From an uncultured Prevotella sp. (GTDB lineage Bacteria; Bacteroidota; Bacteroidia; Bacteroidales; Bacteroidaceae), in NCBI GenBank assembly GCA_946998295.1, contig CAMPYS010000010.1, positions 1 through 51,634 on the forward strand: a DNA stretch of 51,634 bases. Reading direction: 5' to 3'. The translations under genes and the position numbers were made by a program. This document shows positions 43,163 through 51,634 of the stretch, in pieces; positions within the stretch are counted from its first letter, which is position 1; the number at the start of each line of letters is the position of its first letter. Under the pieces are notes generated by a model. That model was not told the origin of the DNA, made no database searches, and saw only the letters and a program-made list of their open reading frames with translations.

Positions 43163-46100
43163 ATGGCAAAAAAGTTCGCTGAACACAACGGTTTAAATCT
43201 TGTACAAACCAATAAAAATATATTAGAAGAATGGAAGGAAAATGATATTTTCCATAAGAGTATAGATGAACGTGAAGGATGTCCAAAGTTCATCTTTTTT
43301 GAAGGTCCACCATCTGCAAATGGACACCCAGGTATTCATCATGTGTTAGCACGCTCTATAAAAGACACTTTTAATCGCTTCAAAACAATGAATGGTTATC
43401 AAGTCCTTCGTAAAGCAGGATGGGATACTCACGGACTTCCCGTAGAATTAGGAGTAGAAAAAGAATTAGGGATAACAAAAAAAGATATAGATAATAAAAA
43501 ATCTGAGAAATACATATCAACGGAAGACTATAATACCCTATGTCGCAAAAATGTAATGAAGTTTACAGCTGAATGGCGAAAGCTAACAGAGGAAATGGGA
43601 TATTTTGTTGATATGGATAACCCTTATGTAACCTATGATAACAAATATATTGAAACATTATGGTGGCTTTTAAAACAGTTATACATCAAAGGCGTATTAT
43701 ATAAAGGATATACTATACAACCATATTCTCCTGCTGCAGGAACAGGACTTTCAAGCCATGAACTAAATCAGCCAGGTTGCTATAAAGACGTTAAAGATAC
43801 AACAGTCACAGCCCAATTTGCTATAAAACAAAATGATTGGGATGAGTTGTTAAAAAAATATGGTATAACATCAAATAGATGGGGTAACCCCTATTTCTTA
43901 GCATGGACAACTACACCTTGGACACTTCCATCTAATACAGCATTATGTGTAGGACCAAAAATCATATACGATATAGTAGAAACATATAATCCTTATACAG
44001 CAGATAAGGTTACAGTCATAATAGCAGATACATTATTATCTACTTATTTCAAGAAAGACGCAGAGGTTGAAGCTAATACCGAAATACCTAAATATAATTC
44101 TGGAGATAAGTATTTACCATATAGAATAATTGGTAAACTTAAAGGTGTGGATCTTGAAGGAGTACATTATCATCAATTGATGAAATGGATAAAACCTATA
44201 GAAAAAATTGGTTCATTTGCACCTGATTATGTAAATAATTATGCAAAAGCTAACCCTAACCGTATTTTCAAAAGCGAGGATTCAAGAGATAGCTTTGTAG
44301 AAATGGAAAGTGAAGCTTTTAGAATTATACTTGGTGATTATGTAACAACAGAAGATGGAACAGGTATTGTGCATATTGCACCAACTTTCGGTGCTGATGA
44401 TGCCAAGGTAGCAAAAGATGCACATATTCCTTCTCTTTATTTAATATCTTCAAAAGGCGAAACAAGACCAATGGTAGATTTGCAAGGTAAATACTATCTT
44501 TTAGAAGATCTTGATTCTAATTTTATAAAAGCCTGTGTAAATACATCAATATATTCACAGTATGCAGGAAACTATGTAAAAAATGCTTATGATCCAAAAT
44601 ATAATATTAATGGGGTATGGGATAAAAAAGCATCTGAAAAGGCAGAGGATTTAAATATTGCTTTATGTATAGAAATGAAAAAAGCAGGCTCTGCTTTTGC
44701 AATACAAAAGCATGTACATAGTTACCCACATTGCTGGAGAACTGACAAACCTGTTCTTTACTACCCATTAGATAGTTGGTTCATAAAAGATACAGAGTCA
44801 AAAGACAGGATGGTTGCTCTCAATAAAACTATCAATTGGCATCCTATTTCTACAGGAACTGGTCGTTTTGGAAATTGGTTAGAGAACTTAAATGATTGGA
44901 ACTTAAGCCGTTCAAGATTTTGGGGAACTCCTTTACCTATATGGAGAGATGAAAATAGAGGCGAAAAGTGTATTGGCTCAATAGAAGAGCTATATAATGA
45001 GATAGAAAAATCTGTAAGTGCAGGTATAATGAAGTCTAATCCTCTGAAAGACAAAGGATTTGTAGTAGGAGATTTTAGCCAAGAAAACTATAATCGTATA
45101 GACCTCCATCGACCATATGTTGACGAGATAATACTTGTAAACAATGAAGGTAAACCAATGAAGCGAGAAGCCGATTTAATAGATGTTTGGTTTGATAGTG
45201 GTTCTATGCCTTATGCTCAGCAACATTATCCTTTTGAAGGTGAAATAAATATTGAAGGACTATCAAAAACAGGACTTACAGAAAAAGAATATCGTAGACA
45301 ATTAGTTACATCCACATATAAAAACACTGCTGTACCACCAGCATATTATCCAGCAGATTTTATTAATGAGGGAGTTGACCAAACACGTGGATGGTTCTTT
45401 ACTCTACATGCAATATCAACAATGATTTTTGATTCAATAGCATTTAAAAACGTTATATCCACAGGACTCGTTCTCGATGCCAAAGGAAACAAAATGAGTA
45501 AACATGTTGGTAATGTGATAAATCCATTTGAAATGATGGATAAATATGGTGCTGACCCAGTACGTTTCTATATGATTACAAACAGTGAACCATGGGATAA
45601 TTTAAAATTTGATCCTATTGGAGTGGATGAATGTAGAAGAAAATTTTTCGGAACATTATATAACACATACAGTTTCTTTGCGCTTTATGCAAATGTTGAT
45701 AACTATAATCCAATAGTAATTGACAATAATAACACAAACAAAATATTAACACCAACAGCATTAGAAATAGATAAATGGATTATCTCAAAACTTAATTCAT
45801 TGATACTAAATGTTACAAACGAATTAGAAAATTATGACCCTACACGTGCAGGACGATTAATAGAGAAATTTGTTGACGAAGATCTAAGTAATTGGTATGT
45901 ACGACTAAATCGTAAACGCTTTTGGGGAAAAGATATGAGTGATGATAAGCTAAACGCATATAATTCTCTATATACTTGCTTGATAACTGTTGCAAAACTT
46001 CTTGCACCATTTGCACCTTTCTATGCAGATCAATTATATCATGACTTGGGTGGAAAACTTGATAGTGTACACTTAGATGAATATCCTAAAGCAAATATTG

Positions 46101-46846
46101 AACACATAGACAGAGATTTGGAAACACGTATGGACATAGCTCAACGTATTACCTCTATGGTTCTTGCACTGCGAAGAAAAGTTAGTATAAAAGTAAGGCA
46201 ACCTTTATCACAAATAATGATTCCTGCCATTGACGAAAATCAGAAAAAACATATAGAAGCTGTTGCTGATATTATACGAAATGAAGTTAATGTTAAGCAA
46301 CTAAACTTTATGCAGGGAGAAGGTATTTTGGTTAAGAAAGTAAAATGTAATTTTAGAGTAATGGGTAAAAAATACGGTAAACTTATGAAAGAGATTTCCG
46401 CAGGTATTAATAACCTTACTCAAAATGAAATAACACTATTTGAAAAGAATAAAAAAATCAATTTAGCTCTATCAACCCAAGAAGTAACAATAGACTTAGC
46501 TGATGTTGAAATAATATCAGAAGACATTCCAGGATGGTTAGTAGCAAATGAAGGTAACATAACAGTTGCACTTGAAGTTGAACTAACTGATGAACTGCAA
46601 CAAGAGGGTATGGCACGTGAACTCATTAACCGCATTCAAAACTTAAGGAAAGAAAAAGGTTTTGAGATAACAGATAGAATTTCTGTTATATTATCACCTA
46701 ATACAATGATAGAAAAGTCCGTCAAAGGATTTAATAACTTCATTAAGTCGCAAGTTCTTGCTAATGAGATAACTATTGCAGAAAACGAAGGAGTAGAAGT
46801 TGATTTTGATACATTTAAAATAAATATAACAATAAATAAAATATAA
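43163..46846 (+). CDS. ileS: Isoleucyl-tRNA synthetase
   Basis: Class I synthetase charging tRNA-Ile. The 1227-residue protein has the HIGH-type motif H55PGIHH60 within FEGPPSANGHPGIHH and the KMSK loop K777MSKH, plus the CP1 editing domain between them (TPWTLPSNTALCV and GTGIVHIAPTFGADD). The C-terminal anticodon-binding domain ends without an obvious zinc site, as in the long eukaryote-like IleS subtype. It is somewhat longer than many Bacteroidota homologues. It leads a four-gene unit with dksA-like, lspA and a DUF4296 gene. Confidence 0.95.
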   Translation: MAKKFAEHNGLNLVQTNKNILEEWKENDIFHKSIDEREGCPKFIFFEGPPSANGHPGIHHVLARSIKDTFNRFKTMNGYQVLRKAGWDTHGLPVELGVEKELGITKKDIDNKKSEKYISTEDYNTLCRKNVMKFTAEWRKLTEEMGYFVDMDNPYVTYDNKYIETLWWLLKQLYIKGVLYKGYTIQPYSPAAGTGLSSHELNQPGCYKDVKDTTVTAQFAIKQNDWDELLKKYGITSNRWGNPYFLAWTTTPWTLPSNTALCVGPKIIYDIVETYNPYTADKVTVIIADTLLSTYFKKDAEVEANTEIPKYNSGDKYLPYRIIGKLKGVDLEGVHYHQLMKWIKPIEKIGSFAPDYVNNYAKANPNRIFKSEDSRDSFVEMESEAFRIILGDYVTTEDGTGIVHIAPTFGADDAKVAKDAHIPSLYLISSKGETRPMVDLQGKYYLLEDLDSNFIKACVNTSIYSQYAGNYVKNAYDPKYNINGVWDKKASEKAEDLNIALCIEMKKAGSAFAIQKHVHSYPHCWRTDKPVLYYPLDSWFIKDTESKDRMVALNKTINWHPISTGTGRFGNWLENLNDWNLSRSRFWGTPLPIWRDENRGEKCIGSIEELYNEIEKSVSAGIMKSNPLKDKGFVVGDFSQENYNRIDLHRPYVDEIILVNNEGKPMKREADLIDVWFDSGSMPYAQQHYPFEGEINIEGLSKTGLTEKEYRRQLVTSTYKNTAVPPAYYPADFINEGVDQTRGWFFTLHAISTMIFDSIAFKNVISTGLVLDAKGNKMSKHVGNVINPFEMMDKYGADPVRFYMITNSEPWDNLKFDPIGVDECRRKFFGTLYNTYSFFALYANVDNYNPIVIDNNNTNKILTPTALEIDKWIISKLNSLILNVTNELENYDPTRAGRLIEKFVDEDLSNWYVRLNRKRFWGKDMSDDKLNAYNSLYTCLITVAKLLAPFAPFYADQLYHDLGGKLDSVHLDEYPKANIEHIDRDLETRMDIAQRITSMVLALRRKVSIKVRQPLSQIMIPAIDENQKKHIEAVADIIRNEVNVKQLNFMQGEGILVKKVKCNFRVMGKKYGKLMKEISAGINNLTQNEITLFEKNKKINLALSTQEVTIDLADVEIISEDIPGWLVANEGNITVALEVELTDELQQEGMARELINRIQNLRKEKGFEITDRISVILSPNTMIEKSVKGFNNFIKSQVLANEITIAENEGVEVDFDTFKINITINKI

Positions 46847-46873
46847 ACCTCTATTTTTCTAAGCAAATAAAAT

Positions 46874-47257
46874 ATGACAGAAAAAAAACATTATAGCAGT
46901 GAGGAACTTGAGGAGTTTAAAGTAATAATCGAAAATAAACTGAAAGTGGCAATATCCGATTATGACGAAACTATGAAAGTTTTGACAAATCAGAATACAA
47001 ACGATATTAATGATACTTCTCCAACTTATAAAGCACTTGAAGAAGGAAGTACTGCACAAACAAAAGAAGAATTAGTGCAAATGGCACAAAGACAAATGAA
47101 ATTTATTCAAGGTTTAAAAGCTGCTCTTATAAGAATTGAAAACAAAACCTATGGAATAGATAGAATAACAGGAGAACTTATTCCAAAAGAACGATTGAGA
47201 GTTGTACCTCATGCTACACTTAGTGTTGAATCAAAACAGGCTAATAAAGATCATTGA
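46874..47257 (+). CDS. Cysteine-free DksA/TraR-family regulator
   Basis: The 127-residue protein has the two-helix coiled coil of DksA and a C-terminal zinc-finger-like fold with TYGIDRITGELIPKERLRVVPHATL. It contains no cysteine at all, so the classical C4 zinc site cannot form; the position where homologues carry one cysteine (YGxC) is aspartate here. Cysteine-poor DksA proteins such as Pseudomonas DksA2 keep their fold and ppGpp-dependent RNA polymerase effects, so function may persist. It lies 27 bp after ileS and 22 bp before lspA. Confidence 0.88.
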   Translation: MTEKKHYSSEELEEFKVIIENKLKVAISDYDETMKVLTNQNTNDINDTSPTYKALEEGSTAQTKEELVQMAQRQMKFIQGLKAALIRIENKTYGIDRITGELIPKERLRVVPHATLSVESKQANKDH

Positions 47258-47279
47258 AAATAGTAAGACTATATGAAAT

Positions 47280-47933
47280 ATGATGAGTAAAAAAAAGAAA
47301 ACTATCTTAGCATGTTCAATAGTATTGTTACTATTAATAATAGATCAAATAATAAAAATAGCAGTAAAATTAAATATGAACCTTGGAGAAAGTATTAGAG
47401 TATTCAATTGGTTCTATATTGAGTTTATTGAAAATAAAGGAATGGCATTTGGTATGGAAATAGGTAGTAAAATGTTTTTAAGCCTATTTCGAATAGTTGC
47501 AGTAGTGATAGTTCTAACTTTTTATATTATAAAAAAAATAAAATATGGTGCTTCTACAGGCTTTATTATAGTAATTTGTATGATTTATGCAGGGGCAGTA
47601 GGCAACATTGTTGATTCCTTGTTCTATGGAGAAATTTTTTCTTCATCCTACCCAGTCTATCTAAATATGCCTACATCAGAGTTAGTGCCATGGGGAAATG
47701 GATATTCTTCTTTCTTAATGGGTAATGTTGTGGATATGTTTTATTTCCCATTGTTTCATGGAACTTTCCCTAATTGGTTTCCAATTTGGGGCGGTGAAAA
47801 GTTTACTTTTTTTAATGCTATTTTTAACTTCGCTGATGCATGTATATCTGTAGGAGTTGTATTAATGCTACTATTTTTTAGAAAAGAGTTCTATACCTCT
47901 TTAAAACATATTGATACAAAAAAAACGCTTTAA
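47280..47933 (+). CDS. lspA: Lipoprotein signal peptidase II
   Basis: LspA removes signal peptides from prolipoproteins, which here include GldH, PorE, SprE and the adjacent DUF4296 protein. The 217-residue protein has four helices, VENKGMAFG-type IENKGMAFG in the first loop, and both catalytic aspartates in GNVVDMFYFP and FNFADACISVG. It is about 50 residues longer than E. coli LspA because of an insertion before GNVVD (about 110-150), typical of Bacteroidota. ATG codons at 47280 and 47283 are both possible starts. Confidence 0.95.
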   Translation: MMSKKKKTILACSIVLLLLIIDQIIKIAVKLNMNLGESIRVFNWFYIEFIENKGMAFGMEIGSKMFLSLFRIVAVVIVLTFYIIKKIKYGASTGFIIVICMIYAGAVGNIVDSLFYGEIFSSSYPVYLNMPTSELVPWGNGYSSFLMGNVVDMFYFPLFHGTFPNWFPIWGGEKFTFFNAIFNFADACISVGVVLMLLFFRKEFYTSLKHIDTKKTL

Positions 47934-47944
47934 ACAAAATAGGA

Positions 47945-48829
47945 ATGAATATTTTCAAAGGAGTGGATAAGATAAATATTATCTTTCTATACATGATAGC
48001 AATTACAATACTATTGACATCATGTAAACCTTCAATACCATCAGAATATATTCAACCTAAAGAGATGGAAAATATACTTTATGACTATCATATTGCAAAT
48101 TCTATAGCTATATCGCAAGGTTATTCAGATATAAAAAAAGAAGCTTTAATTCTGTCTGTATACAAAAAGCATAATATAACGAAAAAAGAATTTGATAACT
48201 CGCTAAAATATTATATACGGCATACATCTAAACTAAAAAAAATATACGAAAATCTTTCAGATAAACTTACTGCAGAAGCTAAGCAAGAAGGAACTTCGAT
48301 AAATGATTTAAATCAATATGGTAATATTCAAGCTAAAGGTGATACTGTAAATATTTGGCATAAAGCAAAGACCATCGTTTTTAGTCCATTTTCACCAGAA
48401 AACTATAAAGATTTTGAGTTAAAACCAGATACTTCTTATCACAAAGGCGATCAATTTACACTTGAATTTGATTCACAATTTATCATTCAAGATGATTCAA
48501 GAAACGGAGTAGCAGTAATTTCTGTAACATACTCTAATGATAGTATAGCAACAGAAACTTTAAACATAACATCAGATACACATAATACGTTATTTATTCA
48601 AAATCCAAATACTCTTGGTATTAAACGTATTAGAGGCTTTTTTATGATGCTAATGCCACAAATTCAAAGTACAACTTTCAGAACATTAATTCTTACAAAT
48701 ATAAAGCTGATAAAGATGCACCAGCGTAAGGATAATAGCGGTAGTGAAAATAATGATTCTACAAATCAAACTACCGAACAACCTATAAATGCTATAGAGG
48801 GAGATGCGCTTATGAAAAAACATAATTAA
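47945..48829 (+). CDS. DUF4296-domain lipoprotein
   Basis: The 294-residue protein has an N-terminal signal ending LLTSC (cysteine near 27), then the DUF4296 region CKPSIPSEYIQPKEMENILYDYHIANSIA. The rest (about 120-260) is beta-rich, and the tail is rich in Asn and Asp. The function is unknown. Its consistent place right after lspA in Bacteroidota suggests a link to lipoprotein biology, but this is inference. Confidence 0.85.
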   Translation: MNIFKGVDKINIIFLYMIAITILLTSCKPSIPSEYIQPKEMENILYDYHIANSIAISQGYSDIKKEALILSVYKKHNITKKEFDNSLKYYIRHTSKLKKIYENLSDKLTAEAKQEGTSINDLNQYGNIQAKGDTVNIWHKAKTIVFSPFSPENYKDFELKPDTSYHKGDQFTLEFDSQFIIQDDSRNGVAVISVTYSNDSIATETLNITSDTHNTLFIQNPNTLGIKRIRGFFMMLMPQIQSTTFRTLILTNIKLIKMHQRKDNSGSENNDSTNQTTEQPINAIEGDALMKKHN

Positions 48830-48913
48830 TATACTGAGACATATATATACATGTGAAACTATTATATATGTAATAACTTACAAACTAAATCTTTAATATT
48901 AAATAATATAAAT

Positions 48914-50551
48914 ATGAAAAAACTACTATTTACTCTGCTTTTAGCTTCAGCATTTGGAGCAGCAGATGCATGCACTAACTTTATTGCAACAAAGGGTGCA
49001 ACAACAGATGGATCAGTTTTTGTTACTTACTGTGCTGATGACTATGGATTGTTTAACGGACTACGTCATTATCCTGCTGGTATTCACCCTAAAGGGACAA
49101 AACGAGAAATTATAGACTATGACTCAGGAGAAAGTCACGGATTTATTGATGAAGCTCCTGTTACATATAATGTTATAGGCAACATAAATGAATTTCAAGT
49201 AAGCATAGGCGAGACAACATACGGTGGACGTAAAGAAATGATAGACAAGACAGGAAAAATTGATTACGGCTCACTTATGTATTTAGGTCTACAACGTAGC
49301 AAAACAGCTCGTGAAGCTATTAAGGTTATGACAGACTTAGTTAACAAATATGGTTATCTTTCTAGCGGTGAAAGTTTCACTATAGCAGATCCTAATGAAG
49401 TTTGGATTCTTGAGATGATGGGTTGTGGTGGTGATCCTAAACAAAAAGTAGTATGGGTAGCTGTACGCATACCAGATGGAATGATATCTGGACACGCAAA
49501 CCAAGCACGTATAGGTCAATTCTCTAAATATAATACAGAGGTTATGACTTCTAAAAACTGTATAAAGTTTGCACGTTCTAAAGGTTGGTTTAAGGGTAAA
49601 GATAAAGACTTCAGTTGGAAAATGGCTTATGCTGCTCCTACATTTAGTGGACGTAGATTCTGTGAAGCACGTGTTTGGAGCTTCTTTAACCATTTCACAG
49701 ACATGAGCCGTTACCTTCCTTGGGCTTTGGGAAAAGATAAAAATGCAGAAGATATGCCTCTATGGATAGCTCCAGGTCATAAACTCACAGTTGCAGATAT
49801 GGAAAATAGTATGAGAGATCACTATGAAGGAACACCTTTAAGCACTAATAATGATCTTGGACAAGGTATTTGGGACATGCCTTATCGTCCAACACCATTA
49901 ACATTTGAATATAACGGAAAAAAATATTTTACAGAACGTCCAGCCTCAACTCAACAGAGCTCTTTCTCTTACGTTTGCCAATTACGTTCTAATATGCCAA
50001 ATGAAATAGGTGGTATAATATGGTTTGCAAATGATGATGGCAATATGTGTGCTTATGTTCCAATATATTGCGGTTCTACTGTTCAACCAGAATGCTTTAA
50101 TACACCAGGTGCAGATGCTGTAACTTTCTCTGATAAAAATGCTTATTGGGTATGTAATTGGGTAGCAAATATGGTTTATCCACGATACTCTCAAATGTTT
50201 CCTACTCTAAAAGAAGTTAGAGACTCTTTGGATAATAGTTATTTTGCTAACCAAAAATTAGTAGAAGCAGAGGCACTACGTCTTTATCAAACAGATAAAG
50301 CGGCTGCTGTTAAATATCTAAATAATTATTCTATTAAGATTAGTAATGAAATGATGACACGTTGGAAACAACTTGCTACTTATCTTATAGTTAAGTTTAA
50401 TGATATGGCTGTTAAACCTACTAAAGATGGTAAATTTTTACGTACAAAAACAGGACTTGGCGCACGTATAGAAAGACCTGGTATGAGTGAGAATACCCGT
50501 AAATATTTAATAGAACAAACTGGAGATAAATTTGAAGTTCCTGCGGAATAA
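48914..50551 (+). CDS. Secreted C69-family dipeptidase
   Basis: The 545-residue N-terminal-nucleophile hydrolase starts with a signal peptide whose predicted cleavage (GAADA) directly exposes C20 in CTNFIATKGATTDGS, the expected catalytic cysteine. Other C69 landmarks are SFTIADPNEVWILEMMG and GHANQARIGQF. C69 enzymes such as PepD cleave dipeptides. The signal peptide points to action outside the cytoplasm, perhaps in peptide nutrition. It ends before a strong terminator and is a single gene. Confidence 0.92.
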   Translation: MKKLLFTLLLASAFGAADACTNFIATKGATTDGSVFVTYCADDYGLFNGLRHYPAGIHPKGTKREIIDYDSGESHGFIDEAPVTYNVIGNINEFQVSIGETTYGGRKEMIDKTGKIDYGSLMYLGLQRSKTAREAIKVMTDLVNKYGYLSSGESFTIADPNEVWILEMMGCGGDPKQKVVWVAVRIPDGMISGHANQARIGQFSKYNTEVMTSKNCIKFARSKGWFKGKDKDFSWKMAYAAPTFSGRRFCEARVWSFFNHFTDMSRYLPWALGKDKNAEDMPLWIAPGHKLTVADMENSMRDHYEGTPLSTNNDLGQGIWDMPYRPTPLTFEYNGKKYFTERPASTQQSSFSYVCQLRSNMPNEIGGIIWFANDDGNMCAYVPIYCGSTVQPECFNTPGADAVTFSDKNAYWVCNWVANMVYPRYSQMFPTLKEVRDSLDNSYFANQKLVEAEALRLYQTDKAAAVKYLNNYSIKISNEMMTRWKQLATYLIVKFNDMAVKPTKDGKFLRTKTGLGARIERPGMSENTRKYLIEQTGDKFEVPAE

Positions 50552-50577
50552 TTTTTTATTATAATAAAGAATTGATT

Positions 50578-50625
50578 ACAACTCGGAGATATAAAACAAA
50601 CAATTCTCCGAGTTGTATATTTTAT
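50578..50625 (+). terminator. Terminator after the C69 dipeptidase gene
   Basis: ACAACTCGGAGA at 50578-50589 pairs perfectly with TCTCCGAGTTGT at 50605-50616, followed by ATATTTTATT. Confidence 0.88.
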
Positions 50626-50667
50626 TAATTGCGAAGATAAATTATAATACTATTAATAAAAAGTAGA

Positions 50668-51426
50668 ATGGAAAATAAAATTGTATTAGTAACAGGTGCT
50701 ACAAGTGGAATAGGCGAAAGTTGTGCTAAAAAATTTGCTAAAAATGGCTATGATGTAATTATAACAGGTAGACGTCAAAACAAGCTTAATGTATTAAAAG
50801 TTGAGCTTGAAAATATTGGTGCAAATGTTTTAGCTATACAGTTTGATGTAAGAGAAAGAAGTGCTGTGAAAAAAGCTATTGAATATATCAATGAAAAATG
50901 GTCTCATATTGATGTATTAATAAATAATGCAGGACTTGCTTTAGGCTTAGATTCAGAGTATGAAGGTGATTTTGAAGATTGGGATACAATGATTGATACA
51001 AACATAAAAGGCTTATTGAACATGACAAGATTTGTTGTGCCTAATATGATTTCACGTAATTCTGGGCATATCATCAATATCGGATCTGTTGCAGGTGCTG
51101 CTGCTTACGCTAAAGGTAATGTTTATTGTGCTACAAAATCTGCTGTAAAGACACTTACTGATGGACTACGTATAGATGTAGCAGAAAGTAATGTTAGAGT
51201 AACTAATATAAAACCAGGTATTGTAGAAACAAATTTTTCTAACGTTCGTTTTCATGGTGATGATAAGCGAGCAGCTGGAGTTTATAAAGGTGTAAAACCA
51301 CTTACAGGAGATGATATAGCAGATGTTGTTTTTTATGCAGCTTCTGCTCCGGCTCATGTACAAATAGCAGAAGTCTTAGTTTTAGCTACTCATCAAGCTA
51401 ATGGCTCATTCATAGCACGCATATAA
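50668..51426 (+). CDS. Short-chain dehydrogenase/reductase (YdfG-like)
   Basis: The 252-residue SDR has the nucleotide motif TGATSGIG at 9-16, NNAG near 90, and the catalytic Y153xxxK157 (VYCATKSA) with the upstream serine in NIGSVAG. The closest described type I recall is the YdfG group (3-hydroxy acid/serine dehydrogenase), with a C-terminus that differs. The substrate cannot be set. It ends 64 bp before the insertion sequence, which could supply or block downstream transcription. Confidence 0.88.
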   Translation: MENKIVLVTGATSGIGESCAKKFAKNGYDVIITGRRQNKLNVLKVELENIGANVLAIQFDVRERSAVKKAIEYINEKWSHIDVLINNAGLALGLDSEYEGDFEDWDTMIDTNIKGLLNMTRFVVPNMISRNSGHIINIGSVAGAAAYAKGNVYCATKSAVKTLTDGLRIDVAESNVRVTNIKPGIVETNFSNVRFHGDDKRAAGVYKGVKPLTGDDIADVVFYAASAPAHVQIAEVLVLATHQANGSFIARI

Positions 51427-51489
51427 TTTTGCTTATAGCACAATTATATGTCAGTGAAAAAGAAAATTACTTTAAGAGATTATTAATTA

Positions 51490-51510
51490 TTATTGCTGTC
51501 TGGTAAAACT
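51490..51510 (+). repeat. Left terminal inverted repeat of the IS
   Basis: TTATTGCTGTCTGGTAAAAC is the inverted counterpart of the repeat at 133-153 (one mismatch). A second, inverted 14-bp copy (TTTTACCAGACAGC) lies inside the transposase gene at 51617-51630. Confidence 0.75.
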
Positions 51511-51530
51511 TTTTCAAACAAAATAAATTA

Positions 51531-51564
51531 GGGCTGACACTTCTCACGAAGTATCAGTCCTTTT
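51531..51564 (+). terminator. Hairpin shielding the transposase promoter
   Basis: GGGCTGACACTTC at 51531-51543 pairs with GAAGTATCAGTCC at 51548-51560 (one G-U, one C/A mismatch), followed by TTTT. It lies upstream of the transposase promoter, so it would block read-through from the SDR side. Confidence 0.6.
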
Positions 51565-51599
51565 GGTTATCTTTGTTTTTACTAAAATAAAACATAACC

Positions 51600-51634
51600 A
51601 TGAACAAAGATAGTCATTTTACCAGACAGCCGGT
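51600..51634 (+). CDS. Transposase N-terminus, cut by the window edge
   Basis: ATG at 51600 begins MNKDSHFTRQPV. I associate the MNKxxHFTGQP-type start with Bacteroidota IS4-family transposases that carry an N-terminal DUF4372 domain. Eleven full codons plus a partial one are visible. The -7 element at 51568-51575 is 24 bases upstream. The codons for FTRQP overlap an internal copy of the terminal inverted repeat. Confidence 0.6.
   Translation, partial: MNKDSHFTRQP

Larger units (their letters stand above)
51490..51634 (+). mobile_element. 5' end of an IS4-type insertion sequence (partial)
   Basis: The second partial element of the same family as that at 1-153. In order it holds the left terminal repeat (51490-51510), a hairpin (51531-51560) that would stop incoming transcription, a TATCTTTG promoter (51568-51575), and the transposase start at 51600. 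The window ends 35 bases into the gene. The element inserted just after the SDR gene. Confidence 0.75.

Noticed and set aside
1..51634. Composite transposon bounded by two IS copies
   Set aside because: The cargo is essential core genes (ileS, mreB, holB, aroA) in normal Bacteroidota order.

Overview
The window is AT-rich DNA from a Bacteroidota chromosome, most likely a Prevotella-like member of the Bacteroidales. This rests on promoters of the TTTG/TAnnTTTG type, the lack of Shine-Dalgarno sites, Bacteroidota-specific families (GldH, PorE, PorW/SprE, PorX, DUF4296, the RicT-type PSP1 protein) and Bacteroidota gene orders (purH-mreBCD-mrdA-rodA; holB-ricT-gldH; sprE-porX-tsaE; ileS-dksA-lspA-DUF4296). 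Type IX secretion (T9SS) genes argue against Bacteroides itself. Family assignments come from motif recognition by eye, with no database search.

Layout. Both ends of the window lie inside insertion sequences of one family: the 3' end of one copy at 1-153 and the 5' end of another from 51490. After tRNA-Lys come a TPM-domain protein and LemA, a cysteine-rich secreted protein, tdk, an AI-2E-type permease and holB-ricT-gldH. These converge on a minus-strand cell-shape operon (purH', mreB, mreC, mreD, mrdA, rodA) that reads away from a 1.2 kb non-coding region. From 15.2 to 24.8 kb lie nif3, a zinc-ribbon protein, ugd, topB, porE, an RNA m5C methyltransferase, thyA and folA. Then come an M64 peptidase, manA, and an unrecognised pair: a small T9SS-sorted protein overlapping a 481-residue protein with an internally triplicated fold. 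tRNA-Pro, aroA and a small membrane protein follow, then the T9SS genes sprE/porW and porX, tsaE and an AspT-type transporter. The last third holds a second repeat-bearing non-coding region, a nucleotidyltransferase, a DHH phosphoesterase, sdaA, a candidate small RNA, the ileS-dksA-lspA-DUF4296 operon, a C69 dipeptidase and a short-chain dehydrogenase.

How the genes work together. Most of the window is core metabolism and envelope biology: peptidoglycan elongation, lipoprotein maturation (lspA), outer-membrane secretion (porE, sprE, porX plus at least one cargo with a C-terminal sorting domain), and thymidylate/folate supply (tdk, thyA, folA). The features least explained by known families are two dispersed copies of a non-coding element built from degenerate 23-bp tandem units, a probable independent small RNA before ileS, the T9SS-cargo/triplicated-protein pair, a PurH reduced to its cyclohydrolase domain, and a perfect 155-bp tandem duplication at the start of sprE.
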